Source: Closterium sp. Naga37s-1 (lineage: Eukaryota; Streptophyta; Zygnematophyceae; Desmidiales; Closteriaceae). Taken from it: a DNA stretch of 64,000 nt. Positions within the stretch are counted from its first letter, which is position 1. Each line of letters begins with the position of its first letter. Below the pieces are notes generated by a model, which saw only the letters and a list, made by a program, of their open reading frames with translations, did no database searches and was not told the DNA's origin. A program made the translations under genes and the position numbers. Location of the stretch: contig CANJKZ010000981.1 of assembly GCA_947471745.1 (NCBI GenBank), forward strand, positions 1,116,001 to 1,180,000. The letters run 5' to 3'. Of the stretch, positions 10,301 through 21,958 are shown in pieces.

Positions 10301-12481
10301 ACGGACGCGGGCGGGGCCCCACACGTCCATGTGAAGAGTCTGCAGCGGAGCCTCTGTCGGAGGAAACTCGGAGGAGTGAGGGGCGGCGCGCTGCCGCCCC
10401 TCGACGCAGGAAACGCAGGTAGGGGTAGGCCCCGGAGGGAGGGGAGGGAGGGACCGGGGGAGTCCAGAGACAAGGTAACGGGAGGCCATGCCTCGGAGAC
10501 GAGGCAGGGAGGGGTGACCAAGGCGGTGGTGCCAGAGGAGAGTCTGGTGGGACAGGAGACGACACGAGCAGGGAGCAGACTCAGGACCAGACCTGGACGC
10601 TGCAGCAAGCACCTGACCCGACGCAGCTACCTGACCAGACGCAGCAACCGGAGGAGACTCAGTAGTCAGTGTGTACAGGCTCGACCCCGGCTGACGGGTT
10701 AACGTGGCCAAGTGTCGGCCCGTCCGAGCACACGTACAGTGGGTCACCCGCTGACTCGCAGGAGTGAACTGGTCAACCCCCCCATCCTGTAGATCAGCAC
10801 CACTCACCAAGTTCGTAGAGAACGAGGGGAGGTAGAGACCTGACAGGGTGCCAGAGGGGGCTGCCGGACACGGTAAGACAGTGGAGAAGTGGGCAAGGAA
10901 AGGACCCCCAGAGGGGTCCGCCAGGGAGACCGCAACTGGCCGACTAAGCGGCGTAAGCGTGGTGCGGTCTCGAAAGAAGGAGCGGGAAGCACCCGAGTCA
11001 AGGGTGAAGGTGTGCAAGGCCTGAGCCGACGTGGTACCTGAGAGAGCAGAATCACCAGCACCTGGGGCAGCAGACGCACTAGCACCGAGAGCAGCAGCCT
11101 CACCAGCACCTAGAGCAGCAGCCTCACCAGCACCTAGAGCAGCAGCCTCAATGCCCGGGTCAGGCGGAACACACAGGTAACAGTCACCCTCATCACTAGT
11201 AGACACAACATACATGGCAGCAAGAATGGCATCATAATCTTGATCAAAGATAGCAACCCCCGACGGAAGCAGCTCGCCCAAGCGGGGGATCTCAGTGGCG
11301 TCAGGGAACTGGAGACGCCAAGCGTCCGTCAGGCGGCCGAAGCAGCGCTGGGTGGTGTGCGGGCCACCGCACGGCTCACCAGTGCGGTCGCCGGTACGGA
11401 GGACGTAGGCACAAGGACCAGTACCCCCACCCCGCTGACGCGCAGCGTACCACTCATGAAGCTGCTGGGGGGGCGGGGTCTCACGAGTGCGCTGCTGCTG
11501 CTGGCGCTGACCACCACCGAAGCCGCCCCGCTGCGCAAAGCCATCCCGGCCAGCTCCACCTCCGCCACCGCCACCTCCGCCACCGCCGCCGCCGCCTCCG
11601 CCTCCGCCGCCGCCACCGAAGCCCCCACCCCCGCCACCACTCCCACCGCCACCCCCACTCCCTCCGCCTCCTCCACCGCCACCTCCACCGCCCCCGCCAG
11701 CCCCTCCAGCGCCCTTGCCCCCCTTGCCCTTGCCGGTGCGGCGTCTCCCACTAGAGGCAGACGCAGCGCCGACCGACTCGGTGCCAACGAAGTCGACGGC
11801 AGCAGCAGAGGCAACAGAGGGCAAAAGGGGGGAGGGGGAGCACCCCTCAAAGAAGGGGGCACGAGGGTCACCACGAGAGGCTTCTACAGCGACTATACTC
11901 TTCTCAGCTGCCAGGAGGCGCTCCTCGAGGAGGTCAACGGTGAGTGTGGTGGGGCAAACAGAGAGGAAGTGGTCCCTGACCGAGCGAAGGGAGTCAGGGA
12001 GCCGGGTGACTATGTAGTAGAGGGTGATGTACATGGGGGGGGGGTTCTTGGCGCGGTAGCGGGTGTCACTAGTGCGAAGGTGCGTAATGAGGTCAGCGAC
12101 TGTGGGAAAGGCGGCGAGGTCAGGAAACAGGTACGGCAGCATGAGGCGGCTAAGGGCAGCAGTGGCAGGGGAAGAGTAGCGTGCAACTACAGCGTCGTAC
12201 AAGGTCTTAGCACTCTTGTACTGACTAAAGTGCGCGCGCTCAGTGGACGGTAAGTGACTACGCACAGCAAGACGGGCAGCAGCATCGCGTGTGGCCCACT
12301 GTGAGCGAACAGTGCTGTCAGCATCGGCAGCAGGGGCAGCAGAGGCGCCAGACGTGAGATCGAACAGTGAGAGACCGTCCTTCCTATCGCACTGTAGGAA
12401 AAGCTGTAAATCATCGACCCAGACCTCAAAGTCAACAGCCCGACCCTCAGCATCAAAGACTAGAACGCTAGGGGTAGCCAT
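7378..12481 (-). pseudogene. Copia A gag-pol region (fossil)
   Basis: Order of parts along the minus strand: copia-type Gag with VDDLQLFLQ near its start (12481 to about 11850), a glycine-only stretch (about 11720-11550), an unusual zinc knuckle (about 11420-11340), LGAGEAAA repeats, protease with LDSGAS (near 10995), integrase with HHRLGHPS zinc region and the HMDVWGP / HSDRGGEF / QQNGIAE catalytic blocks (about 10550-9900), a linker of GGAEP pentapeptide repeats (about 9470-9290), then reverse transcriptase and RNase H segments ending at 7378. Frame is not continuous; it is a fossil with about four or five breaks. Confidence 0.88.
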
Positions 12482-12779
12482 GACAGCAGTGGCAGCAGGC
12501 TAGGGGCAGCAGTAGCAAGCGTGGCTCGGCAGTGCTCTCACCAGGGCTGGTAGGTAGGGGCCGGCAAGCGGTGGGGCAGGGCCGAGGCGCGTCGGCAGGG
12601 ACAGAGCCGCGACCGCGGCGGCAGCTCCTGCTGTCAGTGGCGGCGGCAGTCGCGGCTGTCGGCGGCGTCGGCTGCTGCTGGTGGCGGCCGCCGCTGCTGT
12701 CGGCGGCGTCTGCTGCCGTCGGCTGCTGTTGGCGGCGGCGGCTGCTGCTGCTGGCGGCGGCTGCTGCTGGTGGCGGAGG

Positions 12780-13330
12780 AGCCGAGAAGGGGCCAGGAAG
12801 GGTGGCGACGGGGCCACGAAGGGCGGCGACGGGGCCGAGAAGGGGCCGCGAGGGGCCTCGAAGGGCGGCGACGGGGCCGCTAGGGGCGGCGACGGGGCCG
12901 CGAAGGGGCCGCGAGGGGCCAAGAAGGGCGGCGACGGGGCCGTTAGGGGCGGCAACGGGGCCGCGAAGGGCGGCGACGGGGCCAAGAAGGGGCGGCGACG
13001 GGGCCGCGAAGGAGCCGCGAGGGGCCGATAGGGGTGGCGACGGGGCCGCGAAGGGCGGCGACGGGGCCGCTAGGGGCGGCGACGGGGCCGCGAAGGGCGG
13101 CGACGGGGCCGTAACGGGCGGCGACGGGGCTGCGAGGGGCGGAAACGGAGCCGCGAGGGGCGGCGACGGGGCCGCTAGGGGCGGCGACGGGGCCGCGAAG
13201 GGTGGCGACGGGGCCGTTAGGGGCGGCGACGGGGCCGCGAAGGGTGGCGACGGGGCCACGAGGGGCGGCGACGGGCCGGGAAGGGCGGCGACGGGGCCGC
13301 TAGGGGTGGCGCGAGGGGCCGTGAGAGGGG
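12780..13330. repeat. GC-rich minisatellite in the leader of copia A
   Basis: Degenerate tandem units of about 20-25 bp of the type GGCGACGGGGCCGCGAAGGG lie between the 5' LTR and gag. On the + strand they give closely spaced GGG/GGGG runs. The same repeat type occurs in elements D (35140-35640) and E (39040-39905). The Pro/Ala-rich open frames here come from the repeat. Confidence 0.85.
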
Positions 13331-13513
13331 CCTCTAGAAGGGCGCGACAGGCCGCTAAGGGCAGGGGACGCGACGAGAGGGCGGCCCACGGGGCGCGCCT
13401 CGGGCAGGGGCGACTCGCGCTCCGGTCAGGATTTTTTTTTTTTTTTTTTTTCTTTCGATTTTCCAGTGGTGGGCCCTAGGAAGCGTTCCCACTAGGGAAC
13501 CTGCTCTATACCA

Positions 13514-13639
13514 TGTGAAGAAATGAGGAATGAGAATGACTGGGTGAAATGTGGGTACAAGTAGAAAACCTAGAAATGTTGTACCCTATAGTATCTACCC
13601 CACTACAGCCTAGATAGACCATAGCATATAAACTTGACA
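13514..13639 (-). repeat. LTR of copia A, right (5' LTR)
   Basis: 126 bp, identical to 7038-7163. On its inner side lie the primer-binding site (13500-13513), then a hairpin GTTCCC-ACTA-GGGAAC (13485-13500), and a 21-T run near 13433-13451. Confidence 0.95.
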
Positions 13640-13644
13640 CCTCA

Positions 13645-14428
13645 TGGTTTGCACTCGGCTTGTTGTCCGTGTGCCTACATACGTGTGTACGTGTGTGCAT
13701 GGAATGGTATGAGGGCATGAAATAATATATATTTCATGCTTATAATAGTGTGTGAATGATGAGTCATGATGTCGAATGTGCGTGTCAAGTGAATAGCAAG
13801 TTATCGCTATTCGCGTGTCACGTTGTCGTTTGCGTGTCGAGTGCGTTTTCTATTTTGTCGTGTGTCGAACGTTCGACGTGACGCAGGTGTGAGAAGCAAG
13901 CCTTGAAGAACTCAAGGAGGTATTTATGATGAAAAATCAGAGAATTGGTTGCAAGAATCAAGTGATTTAAGAGCTTGGCAAAACGGTAACATCAATATAT
14001 TGAGAATAGTTACATTGCGTTGTGTAGTGTAACATAGTTCTTGGTGTAGACCCTTGTGGTGGGAGGTTTCCACACCTTTCAAGGGTGGGGACTGTTTGAC
14101 ACTGTTCCAGCACCCTGGAACTTGGCTCTTAGGGTTTGTAGAGGCTGGGAGTCATTCCCAACTCGTCATTTCTTCCTAAGTTATACTCTAAGACTGTAGT
14201 TGCTGTTCGACCACAGTTTGGTTAAACTACTCTTACGTCGTCAGTTATTTATCAAATGAAGTGATTCGACTTTCAAATTGTAGGCAACGTGAACAAGCTC
14301 CAGATCCAATTTATAGCACTTCATTTGGTGTTGTGACCAGAACAATATCAATGTTTGAAGCCGCTCTGCCGAAATCCGTCTATGCTCTCTATCTTTCGTT
14401 TTAGGCACATTTAAGCCTACTGTGACTA
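13645..14428. other. Intergenic, no gene recognised
   Basis: AT-richer DNA. I see no coding signal and no clear repeat boundary. The phrase GGGGACTGTTTGACACTG near 14090 resembles an LTR junction, but no partner end was found. Confidence 0.45.
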
Positions 14429-14609
14429 TAAGGGCGTATAACCATTTTGATTTTTGGGTTTTTTGCGGACCATCCGTTATTTTGCAAACGGGCAGGACTG
14501 TCCGACTTGACAGTTCGGCACATTGGCACCGTCCGGCAGGTGTTGTGGCATTTTTTTCGTGTTGGATGGTTTCGCGAGCACACTGTAGCCTCGCACGATG
14601 CACAGTACT

Positions 14610-14747
14610 TGTCGAGAGTTAACTATGCAGGAATGAGGTTGAACTAGCAACAAGGTGATACACGTATGAAACCCTAATTGGGGTTGTACTCTATACTGAG
14701 CACCTCAATATAGCCTAGCATAACCAACAAAATATGATTAATTGACA
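14610..14747 (-). repeat. LTR of copia C, left (3' LTR)
   Basis: 138 bp, begins TGTCGAGAG and ends TTGACA; pairs with 28194-28334. Confidence 0.9.
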
Positions 14748-14876
14748 CACCCCATAGGCAAAGTGATGGATAGCCAACACAACAAACGGTCACAAGACTA
14801 GTCAAGGCAAGAGAACAAAGCAATGCAAAGTCCAGGGTGGATCTCAAAATCACCACGCATTCTGAGCACAAGCAAG

Positions 14877-15010
14877 TGTTAGATTCTAGCAGCAGGAATG
14901 GATGCACTATGGAAGAGTTGGGTACAAGTATGAAACCCTAAACGGGGCTGTACCCCATATTGGCTACCCTACTACAGCCTACACACATATAACATGCATA
15001 TACTTTGACA
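14877..15010 (-). repeat. LTR of copia B, left (3' LTR)
   Basis: 134 bp, begins TGTTAGA and ends TTTGACA; carries GGGTACA...TGTACCC. Confidence 0.93.
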
Positions 15011-15236
15011 CACCCCCATAGGCAAAGTGGGGGAGAACAAGGGGTCACCAGACCAGTCAAGAGAAGCAAAACAAGCTCAGGGTGGATCACAACGTCACCA
15101 CACACACTGAGCACAAGCAAAGGGCCACAAGGCCAGTTCACATGCAGAGGTATATATGCAACAACAGCAGTACAGTGATCTCTACCTAACAGAGCAAGCA
15201 TGCAGGTATATATATGGATCACAGTACAGGCAAAGA

Positions 15237-18200
15237 TTACAGCAAGTGAGAAAACGTGGGCACAAGGCCTAACAAAGCACAAAAACGCTGATGATCACCA
15301 GACGGAAGTGCCTTGGTGAATATATCAGCAGTGTTGGCCCTAGTGGCCACGTGAGCAAGGCGAAGCTGACCACACTGCTGCAACTCTTGAGCAAGGAAGT
15401 AACGCAGAGCGATGTGCTTCGTTCTGTGCTCCAGTCTGTGCTTCTGACACAAGGCAATGGCGGCCTTGTTGTCGACGTACAGCACTGGAGGAGAACGAGG
15501 CCGCTCTCCCAAGTCGGTCAGCAGGTAGGTGAGCCAGCGTAGCTCCTGTGCAGCCATGGCTGTGGCGTAGATCTCAGCCTCACAACTGGAGCCGAGAACA
15601 GAGGACGAGCGTGTAGACCGCCAAGAAACAGAGCCAGAGCCAAGGCTGAAGGTGTAACCCTTTGACGACCGCTGCGTAGCCTGGTCATGAACCCAAGAAG
15701 CGTCCGAGTGCCCAGTGAGGACAACTGGGCTCCGCCCTCCAAGCACGAGCCCCATGCCCGATGTACTGCACAAGTAGCGCAGTACCCTCTTAGCAGCATC
15801 CATGTGCACCTTTCGGTCCTGACCAGGAGCCACGTAGCGAGCTAGAAGGCCAAGAGGGTACGCAAGGTCAGGACGAGTGCAGGTCATCAGGTACATGAGG
15901 CAGCCCACTAGCTCTGGGTAAGGACCACTCGGCTCTATGGACTCGTCCGAAGGTGGAGCTGAGAGCAAGTGACCTGTAGCCAGAGGAGTGTGCTGTGGCG
16001 AGGACTAGGTGAAGCCGAACAACTGAAGGACCTGCTGCACCATGTGTGACTGAGTCAGTGTGATGGTGTGGCGTGCTCTGTCCCGGGTGATCTGCAAGCC
16101 AAGGTAGCTGCGCATCTCACCCAGGTCTGTGCACGTGTGTCTCTTTTGCAGCTCCGACTTCACCAGGGCGAGAGCCTCAGTGTCAGCAATGGCAAAGACC
16201 AAGTCGTCGACGTACACGAGGATGTAGAATGGCGGCAGCGAAGTGTCGGTGCGCAGAAACAGCGACGGGTCAGCAGTCGACGGAGCAAACCCAAGAGCAT
16301 CAAGTGTCGTCCTCAGTGTGTCGTGCCACTCACGTGGCGCCTGGCGAAGACAGTAGACCGGCCGCCGGAGGCTCCACTGGGTACCAGGAGGGAAAGACCC
16401 AGTGAAGCCAGGAGGGCGGCGCAGCCAGATCTCCTCGTGCAGGCTGCCCTGTAGGAAAGCTGTGCTGAAGTCAAGAGAGTGAAGCTCGTAGTCACGCTGA
16501 GCGGCAACGTGCAGCAGTACCCGAAGAGTGGTCACCTTCGGGGTGGGGGAGAAGGTCTGGAAGAAGTCAACTCCCTCTCGCTGACTGAAACCTCGAGCAA
16601 CGTAACGAGCCTTGAAGACAGGCGGAGAACCTGGCGGCCCCTTCACCCTGAAAATCCACATGCCACTGACGATGTTCGCCCCAGGAGGGGGAACCTCGTC
16701 GACGTAAGTGCCTGTGGACTTCCAGGATGCCATCTCTGCGTCCATGGCTGTCTGCCACTAAGAGGAGTACTCACCCGAGATCGCCTCAGCGTAAGAGCGC
16801 GGGGTCGGGATGTCTGGAGCATCCGGGTCTCCCTCAGGGGCAAGCAGCATGGACACGAGATGAGGCGCAACGGCTGCAAGACACTCAAGGTCCTCGTGCC
16901 TGTCGTCAAGGACGTCCGTGCCAAGAGCACACTCACCCCCAACGGACGGAGGACAGACAGACTCAGACTCAGCAACAAGACTAGCGGCGTAGTCTAGGCG
17001 ACAGGCAGCAGCAAAGTCAACAAGCTCAGCAACCAAGGCAGACGCAGCAGCAGACTCAAACAACGGGTCAGTGACAACCGTGGCTAGCAGACGCGTGACA
17101 GTAGGGTGAGCAGCACGGGTGCGGTCAGACTCAGGCTCAGGAACGGTAGGCAGAGAAGACGCAGGAGGGGACGGCAGGGGAACACGCTGCGGAGGAGAGG
17201 ACGGACGACGGACTACGAGGTGGGTGCCGGGGACAGCCGGCTGACTCGAACGAGGAACACGACGACCGGAACGACCAGAACGGACAGGCGAGACAGGACG
17301 CGACGCAGGCTCACGACGCTCAGTAAGACCCCCTGTTTGCTCAGTGTAAGGAGAAGGAGCAGGCAGCGGTGAGCCAGGCTGTAACGGAAGACCAGTAGAC
17401 GAAGGGAGACTAAGAACCTGGCGAAGCACAGAGACAGACGGTGGCTGAGCAGTGCCACAAGCACCAGCAGCTCCAGCACCCCCAGCAGCTCCAGCACCTC
17501 CAGCAGCTCTAGAACCCTCAGCGCCAGCTCCTCCAGGACCAGCTCCACCAGCAGCAGCACCCCCAGACCCAGGGTCTCCAGCACTAGCACCCTCAGGCTC
17601 AGCACCTCCAGCCCCAGCAGCTCCAGTACCTCCAGTACGAGCACCTCCGGGACCAGCACCACTCCCAGCTCCAGTGACGTCAGCAGAAGTACCTCCAGCG
17701 GCAGAGCCCTGAGCTCTAGAAGCGCGACCCTGACGGCGACCGTACCAGACGTGCAGCTGCTGTGATGTGAGAGGCACACGCGGACAAAGGCGGCTACTCC
17801 AAGGAGACCGCGCAACAGCAGACTCAGAACCCTCAGCGCTAGCACCCGCTGCAGTTCCATAACCTCCAGCTCCAGCACCACCAACGCCAGCACCTCCAGC
17901 AGCTCCAGAACCTCCAGCTCCAGCACCCTCAGCAGCTCCAGAACCTCCAGCAGAAACAACTCCAGTAGTAGAGTCACCAGCTCCAGCGCCTCCCGCAGCA
18001 GGGCCCCTAGCCCCAGCAGCGCGACCCTGACGGCCAACGTACCACTCACGCAGCTGCTGTGGGGAGAGACGGAGTCGACGACAAGAGTGTAGCGGCGAGG
18101 CACCAGCGGAGCGACTACGCAGACGGCCGCTCCAGGGAGACTGCTCACTAGACGCCTCAGCGCCCCCAGGCGCAGCACCCCCAGACTAAGCACCCCCAGG

Positions 18201-20700
18201 CTCAGCACCCCCAGACTCCACACCCCCAGGCTCCGCACCTCCAGGCTCCGCACCCCCAGGCTCAGCACCACCAGGCTCCGCACCCCCAGGCTCAGCACCC
18301 CCAGAAGCAGCACCCCAAGCAGGACCACCCTCAGCAGGACCTGGGTCACCAGTGACCTCAACCGGCGCAGTCAAGGGAGGAGGGTCTACCTGAGACACAC
18401 CTGAAGGAGCAGGACCGGGAGCGGGGAGGGGGCCTACCTGGGGAGCACCTGGAGCGAGGAAGAGCGGCGGGGGGGGGAGAGGGGCAGTGCAGTAGGGGAA
18501 GAGACGGTAAAAGGGAACCGACTCGTCGAACGTGACGTCCTGAGAGGGGAAGACACGGCGCGAGGTGGTGTGGTAAAACTGCCAACCAGGCGCGTCAGGG
18601 ACAAAGCCAAGGAAGACACAGGGAACAGCGCGGGCGGAGAGCTTGTCCGCGGTGGTATCGCGGACAAAGGCACGAGCACCCCAGACCCGGAAACGCGACG
18701 CATCGCCAACCTTCCCCGTCCACAGCAGTGTGGGCGAGGTCTCTGGCAAGGAGACACGGGGCCAGAGGTTGAGCTGATGCGCAGCGTACCGGACTGCAAA
18801 CGGCCACAAAAAATGGGGGGCAGCCGCATGGATCATGGAGGTACGAGCGACCTCCATGACTAAGCCAATGCGGCGCTCAGCAACCCCATTCTGCTGCGGA
18901 GAGGCCGGAAGCGTGAACGTCTGGCGGATGCCGTGCTCCGCACAGAAGGCTGCCAAGAGGTCTGAGGAGAACTCACCACCTCTGTCAGAGTGCAGACGCA
19001 GGACAGGAAAGTCTGACTGGAACCGCTCGCGGAGCTGGAGACGAACAGCGCGGATCCAGGGGATCAAAACATCAGGGACCTCCCTCTTGCGCTGCAAGAG
19101 GAAGACCGTGGTGTAACGCGTGTAGTCGTCGATGACCAGGAGGAAGTACCGCTCGTGGCCCTGTCCACGGACGCGGGCTGGGCCCCACACGTCCAGGTGG
19201 AGAGTCTGCAGGGGAGCCTCTGTGGGAGGGAACGAGGAGGAGTGAGGAGCGGCGCGCTATCGCCCCTCGACACAGGGAAGACAGGGAGGAGCAGGCGAGG
19301 GTGGGAGGGGAGGGAGAACACTGGGAAGACCAGAGACAAGGACACGACGGTGCATGCTACGAAGGGGCTGCACCGAGGGGTGACCAAGACGGTGGTGCCA
19401 AAGGAGGGTCTGGTGCGACAAAGTGCGACACGAGCAGGGGGCCGCTAGCTGACCTGACGCAGACGCAGACGCAGCGACCTGAGGGGACACAGTAGTCAGG
19501 GTGTACAAACTCGAGCTAGGCGCACGGGTAAACGTGGCCAGGTGCCGGCCTGTCCGGGAGCACGTACAGTGGGTCACGTGCTGACCTCCAGGAGTGAACT
19601 GGTCAACCCACTGGTCCTGGAGGTCAGCACCACTCACCAAGTTCGTAGAGAACGAGGGGAGGTGAAGACCTGACAGGGAGCCAAACGGGACCGCCGGACA
19701 CGGCAGGATCGTGGAGGAGTGCGCAAGGACTGGACCCCCAGAGGGGTCTGCCAGGGAGACTGGAACCGGTCGGCTGAGCGGCGTGAGGGTGGTGCTGTCG
19801 CGAAAGAAGGGGCGGGAAGCACCTGAGTCAAGTGTGAAGGTGTACAAGGCCTCAGCAGACGCAGTACCAGAGAGAGCAGACTCACCAGCACCTGGAGCAG
19901 CAGCCTCACCAGCACCCAGAGCAGGAGACGCACTAGCACCTAGAGCAGCAGCCTCACCAGCACCTAGAGCAGCAGCCTCACCAGCACCTAGAGCAGGAGA
20001 CGCACGAGCACCTAGAGCAGCAGCCTCACCAGCACCGAGAGCAACAGGCGCTATACCTGGGTCAGGTGGTACGCACAGGTAACAGGCACGGTCAGCACTA
20101 GTAGGCAATGCATACATGGCAGTGAGAATAGCATCATAGTCAAGAGCAAATATATCTACCCTCTGCCCAAGCAGCTCCACCCGGTCGGGGAGCTCAGCCT
20201 CGTCGCCAAACTCGGTACGCCAGGCGTCGCTCAGACGGGTGAAGCAGCGGGACTGTGTGTGACTAAGCGTCCCGCAAGCCTGACCAGTCCGATCACCTGT
20301 GCGAATGACGTACGGGCAGCGAACGGTACTCAAAGACCCTCTACTCTGAGCGTACCACTCACAAAGCTGCTGGGGCGTAAGTGTCTCGCGCGGACGCCGC
20401 TGCAGCTACAGCTGGCCACTGCCAGACGCTCCCGACTGACCAGCTCCAGGGCGACAGCCACGACGGCTACCGCCACAACCCCAACTAGCGTACCACTCAC
20501 GAAGCTGCAGGGGCGTGAGAGACTCGTGCGGACGTCGCTGGAGCTGCATCTGGCCACCGCCAGTAGCAGCAGTAGCAGTAGTAGTGGCAGTAGTAGCAGC
20601 AGCAGCGCGGGCAGGGCAGGCGCGGCAGGCAGGCAGGCAGGCAGGCAGACAGGCAGGCAGAGGGCGCGGCAGCGCGCGAACAAGGCAAGTGCTCACCAGT
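15237..20700 (-). pseudogene. Copia B gag-pol region (fossil)
   Basis: Along the minus strand: a short Gag-like start with repeated TPxQLREWYA motifs (about 20696-20350), zinc knuckle (about 20320-20255), LGAGEAAA-type repeats, protease LDSGAS (near 19830), integrase (about 19420-18560; HMDVWGP near 19185, HSDRGGEF near 18985), a long linker with GGAEP repeats and two further PQQLREWY-type motifs (about 18360-16800), reverse transcriptase with YVDD (near 16210) and RNase H ending at 15237. No large copia Gag domain of the A/D type precedes the knuckle, as in element E. About five breaks. Confidence 0.85.
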
Positions 20701-20759
20701 GGCGAGCAGGGCCGGCGCTCGACGGGGCCGCAACAGCGGCTGCCGAGTAGGGCCGTGGC

Positions 20760-21360
20760 AGCTGCAGGGCGGGGCCGCGTCAGCGGCAGGTCGGGGCCGC
20801 GTCAATTGCAGGGCTGGCGGGGCCGCGTCGGCGTCCAGGGCGCGGCCGCGTCAGAGGAAGGGCGGGGCCGCGTCGGCGGCGGCGCGGCCGCGTCAGAGGC
20901 AGGGCGGGCCGCGTCGACGGCAGGGCGCGGCCGCGTCAGAGGCAGGGCGGGCCGCGTCGGCGGCAGTGCGCGGTTGCGTCGGCAGCAGGGCGCGGCCGCG
21001 TCAGTGGCAGGGCGGGCCGCGTCGGCGGTAGGGCGCGGCCGCGTCAGAGGCAGGGCGGGCCGTGTTGGGAGCAGGGTGCGGCCGCGTCAGAGGCAGGGCG
21101 GGGCCGCGTCGACGGCAGGGCGCGGCCGCGTCAGAGGCAGGGCGGGGCCGCGTCGGCAGCAGGGCGCGGCCGCGTTAGAGGTAGGGCGGGGCCGCGTCGC
21201 TGGCAGGGTGCGGCCGCGTCAGAGGCAGGGCGGGCCGCGTCGGTAGCTGGGCGCGGCCGCGTCAGACGCAGGGCGGGGCCGCGTCGTCAGCAGGGCGCGG
21301 CCGCGTCAGAGGCAGGGCGGGGCCGCGTCAGCGGCAGGGCGGGCCGCGACAGCGACCTGG
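20760..21360. repeat. GCGGCCGC-rich minisatellite in the leader of copia B
   Basis: Alternating units of about 20 bp such as GCAGGGCGCGGCCGCGTCAG and GCAGGGCGGGCCGCGTCGGC. Different in sequence from the A/D/E leader repeat but in the same position, between 5' LTR and gag. Another repeat (GGGCCTGCAGGGGCGGC type, about 40 bp) follows at 21400-21530. Confidence 0.85.
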
Positions 21361-21690
21361 CGGGGCGGCGCTCTGGCTTGACGGGCCTACAGGGCGGCTC
21401 ATGGGCCTGACGGGCCTGCAAGGGCGGCTCGGGGGCCTGACGGGCCTGCAGGGGCGGCTAGTGGGCCTTACGAGCCTGCAGGGGCGGCGCGCGGGCCTTA
21501 CGGGCCTGCAGGGGCGGCACGCTGGCCTAGGGCAGCAGGAGGCAGCGCGAGGGCTGCAGGACGGCGCACGCAGCGCAGCACGTCACAAGGCAAGGCAGGC
21601 GCAGGACAACACGTGGGGTAGTGCGGTAACCGCAACGGTAGGTGGGCCCGAAAAAAAAGACGGTCCTACGGACCTAGTGCTCTGAAACCA

Positions 21691-21824
21691 TGTTAGAATC
21701 TAGCAGCAGGAATGGATGCACTATGGAAGAGTTGGGTACAAGTATGAAACCCTAAACGGGGCTGTACCCCATATTGGCTACCCCACTACAGCCTACACAC
21801 ATATAACGTGCATATACTTTGACA
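21691..21824 (-). repeat. LTR of copia B, right (5' LTR)
   Basis: 134 bp; pairs with 14877-15010, about three differences. Confidence 0.93.
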
Positions 21825-21958
21825 GCAAGCGGCCACAAGGCCAGTTCACATGCAGAGGTATAACAGCAAGACAGTACACTGATCACAACCTAGCAAGAGT
21901 AAACATGCAGGTATAAATATATATAGCAGTGTACAACAAGTGCAAGATCAAGAGACAA

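Larger units (their letters stand above)
7038..13639 (-). mobile_element. Copia element A (fossil), 6.6 kb
   Basis: Ty1/copia LTR element on the minus strand. LTRs of 126 bp at both ends are identical as read, start TGTG and end GACA, and are bracketed by a CCTCA target duplication (7033-7037 and 13640-13644). Next to the right LTR the minus strand reads TGGTATAGAGCAGG, close to the usual initiator-Met primer-binding site TGGTATCAGAGC. The other end has the GGGG-containing purine stretch expected beside a 3' LTR. The coding part is broken in about four or five places. Identical LTRs with a broken interior indicate a very recent insertion of an already defective copy. Confidence 0.93.
14877..21824 (-). 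mobile_element. Copia element B (fossil), inserted in copia C
   Basis: Two 134-bp LTRs (14877-15010 and 21691-21824) differ at about three sites (about 2%). Target duplication GCAAG at 14872-14876 and 21825-21829, and sequence of element C resumes on both sides. The primer-binding site beside the right LTR is TGGTTTCAGAGC, one mismatch from the initiator-Met type. Younger than C, older than A, D and E. Broken in about five places. Confidence 0.92.

Noticed and set aside
12468-13479. Pro/Ala- and Gly-rich open frames in the copia leaders (also 20515-21246, 34854-35578, 39106-39645)
   Set aside because: Translations of GC-rich tandem repeats, not proteins.
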